Positions 44,482 to 52,611 of a DNA stretch of 64,000 nt are shown piece by piece; position 1 is the stretch's first letter, and every line of letters starts with the position of its first letter. A program made the position numbers and the translations under genes. The stretch covers positions 1 through 64,000 of the forward strand of contig CANMWO010000004.1 in the NCBI GenBank assembly GCA_947501695.1, written 5' to 3'. This DNA is from an uncultured Sphingomonadaceae bacterium (GTDB lineage: Bacteria > Pseudomonadota > Alphaproteobacteria > Sphingomonadales > Sphingomonadaceae). The notes beneath the pieces are model-generated. The model saw only the letters and a list, made by a program, of their open reading frames with translations, made no database searches and was not told the DNA's origin.

Positions 44482-45096
44482 TCAACCGACCCAGTCTGCA
44501 ACCTCCAGAACCACCTTATTCGCGGCGCTGTTCAAAGCCTGACCCACCGGGCCTGCTTCGGCAGCGAAAACGCTTTCGCTGACCTCAAAACGCCGCTTTT
44601 CGATCGACTGGCCTTGCCGCATCTTCACGGCGTCATAGGTAACGGTCACCGTCAAACTTGGGCCATCGAGACCAAAATTGACCAATTCACCGGCCAGATA
44701 GGTATCTGCCTTTCCCTGCGCCTGAACTGGTGTCAGCACCAGCCGGTTATTCTTGGCCGCTATGGTTTCGGTAAGCAAGCCTTGGAAAAGCCGAGCCGGT
44801 TTGTCGACCCATGTTGCTTCTTTCAGATAAGCGATACCGGTGGCACCCGTCTGGACCGGCACACGCAGATTGTTCAACTTTTGCGGTGTCGAGGGCAACT
44901 GGACCACCAAGGCACCTGCTCTAGGACCTGCGCGGACCGCTCCAGCATCGACCTGGATGCCTGAGGTCAGCGACAATAGAAATGGCGGAGGTTCCGCGCC
45001 GCCAAAACTGACACAGCCGCTTAGCAGGCTAAGGCCGGCTAACAACCCTAAGGATTTTGTCTTATGGAATATGGTCATCAAGCGCTGCTTTCCCAT
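44482..45096 (-). CDS. ABC-type transport auxiliary lipoprotein (PqiC-like)
   Basis: The protein has 204 residues with a lipobox LLSGC at about residues 24-28. ABC_trans_aux-type features are ALVVQLPSTPQKLNNLRVPVQ, AYLKEATWVDKPARLFQGLLTETI and a C-terminal amphipathic helix. These outer-membrane lipoproteins complete MCE lipid-transport systems. It ends the mlaE-mlaF-mlaD-type operon, 9 bases after the MCE gene. Confidence 0.88.
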   Translation of the reverse strand: MGKQRLMTIFHKTKSLGLLAGLSLLSGCVSFGGAEPPPFLLSLTSGIQVDAGAVRAGPRAGALVVQLPSTPQKLNNLRVPVQTGATGIAYLKEATWVDKPARLFQGLLTETIAAKNNRLVLTPVQAQGKADTYLAGELVNFGLDGPSLTVTVTYDAVKMRQGQSIEKRRFEVSESVFAAEAGPVGQALNSAANKVVLEVADWVG

Positions 45097-45105
45097 TAGT
45101 GGCCT

Positions 45106-46053
45106 CTATTTACCTGGCTCATAATCTGGCAGCGCGGGCGCCGATAGCAATGATCCCGCCCCGCCCTGATCCAGCCGCTCGGTCACGGATGTGAGCGATT
45201 TTGTCAGCGCCTGCATGTCCTGAACCAATTGATCGACTTCGGGCAATGTTTTGGTTCCCAGCTGCTGAACCCCTGGCCGCGCTTCATCCAAAACCACGTT
45301 CAACGCTGCCATGCTTTGCTCGGCGGCGGCCAAGGTTTTTGTAAGATTTCTTGCCAGTGGCTCGCCATTGCTGCTTAAAAGTTGATTGGCATTATCAGCG
45401 ACGGCGGAGAGTTTTTCAGCCGTTTGGCCGGCATTGCGGATCGCGATCGCTGATTCTGCCATCAGCACTTCCAGATCCGGCGCTTGTTTTGCCAGGCTGC
45501 CCGTCAGCTGCTCGGTATTGTTTAAAATACCTTCGATGGATTCCTGGTTCTTATCCGACAGCAACAAGGTCAGCCGGTCGGTCAGGGTCGCCAGCCGCTC
45601 CACCACCAAGGGCGCGCTGTTCAATAATTCGCCCAATGCGCCGGGCTTGGTCGGAATGACTGGAACCCCTTCAGGACCCAAATCGGTGATAGCCGGCGCG
45701 TCCTTGACGGCGCCATCAAGCTGGATATTAGGCGGAGCGGTGAAGCTGATGCTCTGGATAGTCGCAGTGGTGCCTTGCAAAATCGGTGTTTCCTCGCTCA
45801 CCGTTATCCGCACTCTCACAAAATCCGGGTCTTTCTTCCACAGTTCAACCGACTCTACCTGTCCCGATGGAACACCGGCGAAGGTGACACCGGTACCCTT
45901 GGCAAGCCCGCCAACCGACTGAGCGAAGAAAATATCATATTCCTTCTGTGCGCCGTCACCAAAGCGGACAATCCACACCAGAAAAGCAGCCACCAAAGCC
46001 AGCAAGATCAGGGTGATAGCACCCACAAGAATATGATTGGACCGTGTCTCCAT
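45106..46053 (-). CDS. MCE domain protein (MlaD-like)
   Basis: The protein has 315 residues. An N-terminal membrane anchor (about 8-30) is followed by one MCE domain (about 38-118) with YDIFFAQSVGGLAKGTGVTFAGVPSGQVESVEL. A long alpha-helical tail follows, longer than in E. coli MlaD. It is the periplasmic lipid-binding part of a phospholipid transporter, working with the adjacent MlaE- and MlaF-type proteins. Confidence 0.92.
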   Translation of the reverse strand: METRSNHILVGAITLILLALVAAFLVWIVRFGDGAQKEYDIFFAQSVGGLAKGTGVTFAGVPSGQVESVELWKKDPDFVRVRITVSEETPILQGTTATIQSISFTAPPNIQLDGAVKDAPAITDLGPEGVPVIPTKPGALGELLNSAPLVVERLATLTDRLTLLLSDKNQESIEGILNNTEQLTGSLAKQAPDLEVLMAESAIAIRNAGQTAEKLSAVADNANQLLSSNGEPLARNLTKTLAAAEQSMAALNVVLDEARPGVQQLGTKTLPEVDQLVQDMQALTKSLTSVTERLDQGGAGSLLSAPALPDYEPGK

Positions 46054-46117
46054 TATTTCACCTTTATGGCCAGCCGGATCGGCACCTGCAACAAATCTCT
46101 GTATTTAGCAGACATTT

Positions 46118-46933
46118 TCAATTTCCGCCCGTGATCTGAGGCGCTGCCATGCGCCCACGCGGACCGTTAAAATATTCCTGTATCCACGGATGATCCATAG
46201 CGAGCAGCTCTGGTATCGTTCCCACAGCAATCACCTGTTTGTCCGCGAGCACCGCTACCCGGTCGCAAATCGCATGAAGCGTATCCAGATCGTGGGTTAT
46301 CAGGAAAACCGTCAGCCCCAATGTCTGTTGCAATTCCCGGGTTAGATTATCAAAGGCCGCGGCGCCAATGGGGTCCAATCCGGCGGTGGGTTCATCCAGA
46401 AACAACAACTCTGGATCGAGCGCTAGCGCCCGGGCAATCCCTGCTCGCTTTCTCATCCCTCCGGAAAGCTCAGAGGGATATTTAGGAGAAGCTTCCGGCG
46501 GCAACCCGGACAGACATACCTTATATTTTGCCACTTCTCGCCTGAAATCACGGTCCATTTTCGGATAAAATTCGCGGATGGGAACCATCACATTTTCCGC
46601 CACGGTCAGCGTGGAAAACAGCGCCCCGCCCTGGAACAACACACCCCAACGTTTGCGAACATCGATGGTTTCGGCTTCCGACCGGTCCAGCAAGGATTCA
46701 CCGAACACCTCGATAGAGCCTTCGTCAGGCTGTTGCAGACCGATAATCGATCGCATCAGAACCGACTTTCCAGTCCCGGACCCGCCAACAACGCCCAATA
46801 TTTCGCCTTTACGGACATCAATATCAAGATGCTCGTGGACCACTTGGTCACCGAAACTATTGCGCAATCCCTTTACGCAAATCAACGGTCCAGAAAAGTT
46901 GCGGTCTACCACGATAGGATCGTCATCACCCAT
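46118..46933 (-). CDS. ABC transporter ATP-binding protein (MlaF-like)
   Basis: The protein has 271 residues from the ATG at 46933, which overlaps the mlaE-type TGA; an ATG at 46942 is nearly as good. The ABC motifs are Walker A VVGGSGTGKSVLM, Q-loop VLFQGGALF, signature LSGGMRKRAGIARAL, Walker B LLFLDEPTAGLDP and ITHDLDT. The MGGxALF-like Q-loop and GMRKR signature are typical of Mla/TtG2 ATPases. It powers lipid transport by the MlaE-like permease. Confidence 0.93.
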   Translation of the reverse strand: MGDDDPIVVDRNFSGPLICVKGLRNSFGDQVVHEHLDIDVRKGEILGVVGGSGTGKSVLMRSIIGLQQPDEGSIEVFGESLLDRSEAETIDVRKRWGVLFQGGALFSTLTVAENVMVPIREFYPKMDRDFRREVAKYKVCLSGLPPEASPKYPSELSGGMRKRAGIARALALDPELLFLDEPTAGLDPIGAAAFDNLTRELQQTLGLTVFLITHDLDTLHAICDRVAVLADKQVIAVGTIPELLAMDHPWIQEYFNGPRGRMAAPQITGGN

Positions 46934-48054
46934 CAATTCCATCCGATCCAGCTGAAAAATACTGCGAAAAATGCGTCGAGCACGATGACCAGGAATATGG
47001 CCTGAACCACCGCGGCCGTCGTCCGTTTGCCGACTTCTTCGGCATTGCCCTTTACCTGCATGCCTTGATAACATCCGCACACCGCGATGATTGCGCCAAA
47101 TACCGGTGCCTTGACCAAACCGACATAAACATCGGTTAGCGGCACCACTTCCCTGATCCGCGCAAAAAAGGTCGCAGGCGGGATATCAAGCTCTACCCAA
47201 CTCAGTAAGCCGCCGCCGATAATGGCGACAATCGATGCATAGAAACCCAATAAGGGAAGCATGAAAACAGCCGCCAAAAAGCGGGGCAGGACCAGCGCCT
47301 CAACCGGTGACACACCAATAGTACGCATCGCGTCAATTTCTTCGGTCAGCTTCATCGTACCTATTTGCGCGGCAAAAGCAGAGCCGGAACGCCCGGCAAC
47401 CATGATCGCCGTCATCAATACGCCAAGTTCGCGCATGGTCAGTCGTCCGACGAGATTGACCGTGAACACTTCCGCGCCAAATTGCCTCAGCTGAACCGCG
47501 CCCTGTTGCGCAATGACCAGACCGATAAGAAAACTCATCAACCCGATAATCCCAAGAGCCTTTACACCGACGACGTCAAACCGCTGGATCACCGCATTCC
47601 AGCGGAGCCGGCCAGGATGGAGCAGCAATGACGCCGCCGAAACCATCACGGACCCGAAAAAGCCAACCAAACCCGCGAGAGTCGTCAAAGCAATCATGGT
47701 CGCCTCGCCGACTTCATCTAAGACGCGAATGACCGGATTGGGCGGGTCGGGACGCACTTCTGCGGGCTGGTCGACACCGCCAACAGCGGCAATTAAGCGC
47801 TCTGCTTCGTTGTCCGCGCCAACAATTTCTGCGCCACTGTCACGAGCGGTACGATGAACAAGCCACGCCCCCACCGTATCAATATAGCCGATATCAGACA
47901 GATCAATTCGCTGTGCGCCTGCGCCATAGTCGTTCAAGCGTTCGGGTAAATTGCCGATGGCGGCGATAGACAGATCGCCGGAAAAACGAAGTGAAGTCAC
48001 TCCATCTTCCGTCATTTCTTCGACAAAATCGCTCGCCACTGTCATCGCTGCCAT
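46933..48054 (-). CDS. MlaE-type permease with fused STAS (MlaB-like) domain
   Basis: The protein has 373 residues. The N-terminal 100 residues form a STAS-like domain (LRFSGDLSIAAIGNLPERL, IDLSDIGYIDTVGAWLV). It is followed by the MlaE permease with RELGVLMTAIMVAGRSGSAFAAQIGTMKLTEEIDAM, read in pieces, and five or six membrane segments. In E. coli the STAS protein MlaB is a separate gene; here it is fused. This is the first gene of the operon. Confidence 0.92.
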   Translation of the reverse strand: MAAMTVASDFVEEMTEDGVTSLRFSGDLSIAAIGNLPERLNDYGAGAQRIDLSDIGYIDTVGAWLVHRTARDSGAEIVGADNEAERLIAAVGGVDQPAEVRPDPPNPVIRVLDEVGEATMIALTTLAGLVGFFGSVMVSAASLLLHPGRLRWNAVIQRFDVVGVKALGIIGLMSFLIGLVIAQQGAVQLRQFGAEVFTVNLVGRLTMRELGVLMTAIMVAGRSGSAFAAQIGTMKLTEEIDAMRTIGVSPVEALVLPRFLAAVFMLPLLGFYASIVAIIGGGLLSWVELDIPPATFFARIREVVPLTDVYVGLVKAPVFGAIIAVCGCYQGMQVKGNAEEVGKRTTAAVVQAIFLVIVLDAFFAVFFSWIGWN

Positions 48055-48161
48055 TGGTGACTGAAAATCGCTGAAAGCTCAAGCCATTATAACAGGTCAT
48101 TTATTTGGACCATTTTTGTGGCGGCTGCTAACAGAGTGACATTATTGGGAAATGGGGCGCG

Positions 48162-48833
48162 ATGACAAAGCTGGCTATTTACGACATGGACCGGACAATT
48201 ACGGTAAGGGGAACCTATACGCCGTTCCTGTTCCACATGCTTTTTGCGCGTGCCCCGTGGCGGCTGGTGTTCCTGCCGCTGCTGCCGTTCGGGTTTATCG
48301 GCTATGGCCTAAAGCTTATCAGTCGCAAAAGCCTGAAAACCTATAATCAAAGGCTGTTGCTGGGCAGCAAACCAAGCCTCGCCAAGCTGACGCCGCATAT
48401 CGAAAGCTATGCCGACAAAGTGATGCGAGCGAATAGCTATGCCAAAGCGATAGCGCAGGTCGAAGCAGACCGAACCGAAGGTCGCAAACTAGTCCTCGCC
48501 ACGGCTTCCTACGAGCTTTATGTCAATGCCATAGCGGCGCGACTAGGCTTTGATGAGGTTATCGGAACCCGGCTGAAAATCGATGAGCATGACCGTGTCC
48601 TTCCGGAAATTGTCGGCGAAAATTGCTATGACGAAGCCAAGCTCGACCGGATCAAGGATTTTCTCGAAGAAAAGGGTTTAGCGCGCGAAACCATAGATAT
48701 TCGAGCCTATTCCGATCATGTCAGCGATGCACCAATGCTGGAATTTGCAGACGAAGCGGTTGCGACCACGCCCAGCGCGCCTTTGCGAGCGCTGGCAAAG
48801 AAACGCGGCTGGAAAATAGTCGATTGGGACTGA
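48162..48833 (+). CDS. HAD-IB family hydrolase
   Basis: The protein has 223 residues. HAD motif I is AIYDMDRTIT with the nucleophile Asp at about residue 8, motif II is LATASYE, and motif III and IV lie near DEAKLDRIKDFL and AYSDHVSDAPML. A hydrophobic stretch at about 26-50 (LFARAPWRLVFLPLLPFGFIGYG) suggests membrane association, as in several HAD-IB phosphatases of the SerB-like group. The substrate is unknown. A strong hairpin follows the stop. Confidence 0.88.
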   Translation: MTKLAIYDMDRTITVRGTYTPFLFHMLFARAPWRLVFLPLLPFGFIGYGLKLISRKSLKTYNQRLLLGSKPSLAKLTPHIESYADKVMRANSYAKAIAQVEADRTEGRKLVLATASYELYVNAIAARLGFDEVIGTRLKIDEHDRVLPEIVGENCYDEAKLDRIKDFLEEKGLARETIDIRAYSDHVSDAPMLEFADEAVATTPSAPLRALAKKRGWKIVDWD

Positions 48834-48851
48834 TCAGGCTTTCCTACAATC

Positions 48852-48886
48852 GGGCCGCTATGATACAGCCCATAGCGGCTCTTTCT
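48852..48886 (+). terminator. Probable intrinsic terminator after the HAD gene
   Basis: A perfect 9-base inverted repeat (GCCGCTATG at 48854-48862, CATAGCGGC at 48871-48879, 8-base loop) is extended by a G:T and a G:C pair and followed by CTTTCTC and TTTT a few bases later. It lies 20 bases after the HAD stop, between convergent genes, so it may serve the plus strand mainly. The T-run is imperfect. Confidence 0.6.
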
Positions 48887-48995
48887 CAGTTTTAAATATT
48901 GCGCTGCGGAAGGCTATTATAGCAAGAATATGCCTTTCGCATTAGGGGGTGTGACCCTGTGTGACCCTATTTATTTTTGCGCGCACCGGCTTGGC

Positions 48996-50321
48996 TTAAA
49001 CCATTTCCAATGCCTGCTCGAAATCGGCGATCAGATCATCGGGATCTTCCACGCCAATAGAAATCCGAACCAGATTGTCGGTAATGCCCAGCGCCGCCCG
49101 GCGATCATCGGGCACCGACAAATGGGTCATCGCTGCGGGCAGGCTTGCGAGCGTTTCGGTACCGCCCAAGCTCACCGCCAGCTTGGCAATTTTTAACGCA
49201 TCGAGAAATGCAAAAGCTTCCGCTTCGCCGCCCTTGATAAATACCGAGAAGGTCGAGCCAGCCCCGCTGCAATGGCGGTCATAAATATCCTGCTGAGAAG
49301 CATCCGAGATGAAACCGAGATAGCCGAGGCCATCGACCTTGGGATGATCGCGAAGGAACGCGCAGACTTTTTCTGCATTTTCACCAGCGCGGGTCATCCG
49401 AAGCTCGAGCGTTTCCAGACTGCGCATCAGCATCCACGCCGTATTGGGATCGCAAATCGTCCCAATCGTATTCCGGATCGCGCGGATCGGGTCCATATGC
49501 GCTTTGGAACCCAAAACGCCGCCAGCAACCAAGTCACTATGGCCGCCAACATATTTGGTCAGGCTGTAGATCACGATATCGGCGCCATGTTTCAGCGGCT
49601 GCTGCCACAAGGGGCCAAGAAAGGTGTTATCAATCGCGATAGGTGGAGCGGCCTCATCGCCGAAAACCTGATTGCGGGCATTGGCGACACCCTCAATATC
49701 CACCAGCGCGTTGGTTGGATTGGCTGGACTTTCGAGATAGACAATCGCAACCTTGCCGCCATTTTCGGCCGCTTGCGCCTTGGCTTGCTCAAGCAGTGCC
49801 GAAACCTCATCGGGACTGGCGCCTGCTGGAAAATCAAGAAAGGTCACGCCAAAGCGGCCCAATATCTTGTTGATCAGGGTTTCCGTCGCGGCATAAAGCG
49901 GTCCGCTATGAACCACGACATCGCCCTGATTCACATTGGCGAGCAGAACGGTGGCAATGGCTGACATGCCGCTGGAAAAGACCAGTGCGTCTTCCGCTTC
50001 ATCCCAAATGCTCAAACGGTCTTCAAGAATTTCCTGATTGGGACCGTTAAAGCGGGAGTAAACCAGACCATCGGCGCCGCCCGGACGCTTGCCTGTAATA
50101 CCTTCAAAATGCCGCTTCCCGGCCGCTGCGTTTTCAAAGGCAAAGGTGGAGGTCAGAAAAATTGGCGGCTTGAGAGACCCTTCGGAAAGAACCGGGTCAT
50201 AGCCATGCCCCATCATCAAAGTGGCAGGCTTTAGCTTGCGTCCACCAATTTTCTCAATCGGCGCTTTGGGCATCCGGCGCGGTGTTACCGGTACGATTGG
50301 ATCGTCATTTTGATCGGCCAT
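48996..50321 (-). CDS. PLP-dependent Cys/Met metabolism enzyme (cystathionine gamma-synthase/methionine gamma-lyase family)
   Basis: The protein has 441 residues. The family motifs are SLKPPIFLTSTFAF, YSRFNGPNQEILEDRL, VFSSGMSAIATVLLA, AIDNTFLGPLWQQPLKHGAD and the PLP-Lys site SLTKYVGGHSDLVAGG. C-terminal SLGGTETLASLPAAMTHL and DNLVRISIGVEDPDDLIADF are intact. An N-terminal extension of about 40 residues and insertions such as GITGKRPGG distinguish it from classical MetB. The exact reaction, synthase or lyase, cannot be settled by eye. Confidence 0.9.
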   Translation of the reverse strand: MADQNDDPIVPVTPRRMPKAPIEKIGGRKLKPATLMMGHGYDPVLSEGSLKPPIFLTSTFAFENAAAGKRHFEGITGKRPGGADGLVYSRFNGPNQEILEDRLSIWDEAEDALVFSSGMSAIATVLLANVNQGDVVVHSGPLYAATETLINKILGRFGVTFLDFPAGASPDEVSALLEQAKAQAAENGGKVAIVYLESPANPTNALVDIEGVANARNQVFGDEAAPPIAIDNTFLGPLWQQPLKHGADIVIYSLTKYVGGHSDLVAGGVLGSKAHMDPIRAIRNTIGTICDPNTAWMLMRSLETLELRMTRAGENAEKVCAFLRDHPKVDGLGYLGFISDASQQDIYDRHCSGAGSTFSVFIKGGEAEAFAFLDALKIAKLAVSLGGTETLASLPAAMTHLSVPDDRRAALGITDNLVRISIGVEDPDDLIADFEQALEMV

Positions 50322-50369
50322 TTTCTATCTCTCCACCTTGATTATCTGGAAAGCGCCATGCCGTAAAAC

Positions 50370-51776
50370 TCAACTGATTACAAATGAAACCATCCAGATG
50401 CAGCCGATGATGATCGGAATCCCTGCCAGGTCGAGCCATAATCCGGATTTGAGCATTTTCGGCAATTCAATGTGGTTGGTTGCCCAGGCAATCGCGTTTG
50501 GTCCCGTACCGGAAGGCAGCATAAAGCCCCAGCTAGCGGCCATTGCCGCTGGCATCGCAAGCAACACAGGGTCAACGCCAGTGGCAAGAATCAAGCTAGC
50601 GACCACGGGCATGATCCCGCTAGCGGTCGCCACATTGGAAGCAAATTCGGTAACAAGAATGACCAATGCGACCAGCGCCACCGCGATGACGATCACGGGC
50701 ACATTTTTAAGCGGTGCTAAGGCTAATCCGAGCCAGTCGGCCAGACCGGACTCGATAATCCCGGCTGCCAACGCCAATCCGCCGCCGAACATCATGATCA
50801 CACCCCATGGCGCGCGATCAGCTTCATCCCAGTTGAGCAATCGGCGACCGGTTCCATCCGGCAGCATGAACAACAGCAGGCCGCCCAATATAGCAATGCT
50901 GCCATCATGCACGGCACCGTCAGGCAATAAAGCTTTGATCTGCGGCAGGAACAGCCAGCCGAGCACGACGATTGCGACCACCGGTACGACGCGTTTTTCA
51001 GGCATGCTCCAAGGACCAGGAGAGCCAATTGCTTCCTTGGCGCTGACACCATCAAAACTATGCTTGCCGACTTTTTGCACCATGATCAGGATCGCTGCAC
51101 AGACCGGTAGGCCAATGAAGACAATAGGTAAGCCAAATTTCAGCCAGCTCAGGAAATCAATGTCCATGCCCAATGTCTTGTTGATCAGGCCAGCGGCAAT
51201 CGCATTGGTCGGACTGCCCACCAATGTGCCCAGCCCACCGATAGACGCGGCAAAGGCGACGCCCATGATCAAAGCCCCCGCAAAGCCCTCGGTCTCGCCA
51301 TCCTTAATCCCGCCCGCGACCAGCACAGCAACCGCAATCGGCACCATGATCAGGGTCGATGATGTGTTTGAAATCAACATGCTCAGCAAGGCCGTGGCGA
51401 CCATGAAAGCGATTAAAATACCCCATGCGCTTTTGCCGGCCATACTAACTATTGCCAGCGCCAACCGCCGGTGGAGACCTACTCTTTCAATCGCCAGCGC
51501 GAGAAAAGCACCACCGAGGATCAGGAATAAAATCGGTGAATAATATTGGCTCGCGGTGGCGCGGACATCCATAACATCCATCACCGGCAGCGCCAGAAAC
51601 GGCAGCAGCGCAGTCGCGGTCAACGGCACCGCCTGCGTCATCCACCATGTCGCCATCAGAACGGTAAGCGCGGCGACATGCCAAGCCGCAGGGCTCATCG
51701 CAGCGGGCGCGGGGAGCAACAGCATGCCGATAAAAACTGCTAGGCCACCAAAAAGTCCGACGCGCTGGGCGTTCAT
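50370..51776 (-). CDS. DASS (SLC13-type) anion:sodium symporter
   Basis: The protein has 468 residues with about 12 hydrophobic segments. Family signatures: MTQAVPLTATALLPFLALPVMDV, SNTSSTLIMVPIAVAVL, the first SNT motif, SPTNAIAAGLI, and the second half EFASNVATASGIMPVVASL with PSGTGPNAIAWATNH. These carriers import di- or tricarboxylates, sulfate or phosphate; the substrate cannot be assigned. It stands between the PLP enzyme and pgeF on the same strand. Confidence 0.92.
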   Translation of the reverse strand: MNAQRVGLFGGLAVFIGMLLLPAPAAMSPAAWHVAALTVLMATWWMTQAVPLTATALLPFLALPVMDVMDVRATASQYYSPILFLILGGAFLALAIERVGLHRRLALAIVSMAGKSAWGILIAFMVATALLSMLISNTSSTLIMVPIAVAVLVAGGIKDGETEGFAGALIMGVAFAASIGGLGTLVGSPTNAIAAGLINKTLGMDIDFLSWLKFGLPIVFIGLPVCAAILIMVQKVGKHSFDGVSAKEAIGSPGPWSMPEKRVVPVVAIVVLGWLFLPQIKALLPDGAVHDGSIAILGGLLLFMLPDGTGRRLLNWDEADRAPWGVIMMFGGGLALAAGIIESGLADWLGLALAPLKNVPVIVIAVALVALVILVTEFASNVATASGIMPVVASLILATGVDPVLLAMPAAMAASWGFMLPSGTGPNAIAWATNHIELPKMLKSGLWLDLAGIPIIIGCIWMVSFVIS

Positions 51777-51828
51777 TTTCTATTCCCCTCGTGCCCCGGA
51801 CTGCATGACCCCATCTGCAAAAATAAAG

Positions 51829-52611
51829 CTAAGCCTGCAAGCCAATGAGCGATATTTGCCGACCATAGCCCGCTTCCCCGCGATGGCAACTCCGCCGATA
51901 GCTGTAAAAGCGATCCTCATGCGCGTAGGTGTCGAGACCGAGTTTCTCGATTTTCATTATGCCGGCCTTGGTCAAGCGGTTCGCCACATATGATTCTATG
52001 TCGAACTGGAAATGATCAGGCTGTCCTGCTTTAAAGAAACCCGCATTCGCAGGATCAACCGCAACAAACCGTTGTTGAAAGCCTGTATCCACTTCATAGC
52101 TTTCCTGCGCTATGCAAGGGCCGATGGCGCAGCTTATATTGTCGCGCGAGGCGCCGAGCTTTTCCATCGCAATTATCGTGTTGTCGGTCACCCCGCCAAT
52201 TGCGCCCTTCCATCCGGCATGGGCCGCTCCGATGACCTGCGACGAGCCATCATAGAATAGCACTGGCACGCAATCGGCAGTCAATATACCAAGAAGCAAA
52301 CCAGGCTGGTCAGTCACCATTGCATCGACATGCGGACGCGCATCGAAGGATAAGGGCTTCGTCACCGTCGCCACGTTGGCGCTATGTATCTGGTATAGGG
52401 TGGCGAGCTGGCTACCGGGCAAGACAGCATCTTTGGCCCGCTGGCGATTCTCTAAAATGGCATCGCGATCATCGTCGCTGCCAAGACCGACATTCAGGCC
52501 TGCGTAAATGCCGGTGGAAAGACCACCTGCCCGACCGAGAAAACCGTGGGCAGCGCCATCGAGGAGCGGGGACGTCGTGACATCCACCGCCATTCCGCTT
52601 TGCTCAGGCAA
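51829..52611 (-). CDS. pgeF: Laccase-domain protein PgeF (YfiH)
   Basis: The protein has 260 residues. YfiH/PgeF proteins edit peptidoglycan precursors and show purine nucleoside or oxidase activity in various members. The visible motifs are TADCVPVLFYD, IGAAHAGWKGAIGG and ISCAIGPCIAQESYEV, with the metal-binding His/Cys set, and a C-terminal FYSYRRSCHRGEAGYGRQISLIGL. It overlaps pepN by eight bases and is translated from the same strand after it. Confidence 0.93.
   Translation of the reverse strand: MPEQSGMAVDVTTSPLLDGAAHGFLGRAGGLSTGIYAGLNVGLGSDDDRDAILENRQRAKDAVLPGSQLATLYQIHSANVATVTKPLSFDARPHVDAMVTDQPGLLLGILTADCVPVLFYDGSSQVIGAAHAGWKGAIGGVTDNTIIAMEKLGASRDNISCAIGPCIAQESYEVDTGFQQRFVAVDPANAGFFKAGQPDHFQFDIESYVANRLTKAGIMKIEKLGLDTYAHEDRFYSYRRSCHRGEAGYGRQISLIGLQA

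Noticed and set aside
48852-48886. Operator site in the HAD/PLP-enzyme interval
   Set aside because: The position between two convergent gene ends and the following T-rich stretch favour a terminator.
50338-51543. A 401-codon plus-strand frame over the DASS transporter gene
   Set aside because: Its composition (Pro, Ser, Thr, Ala, Ile rich without pattern) is that of an antisense shadow, and the transporter is clear on the other strand.
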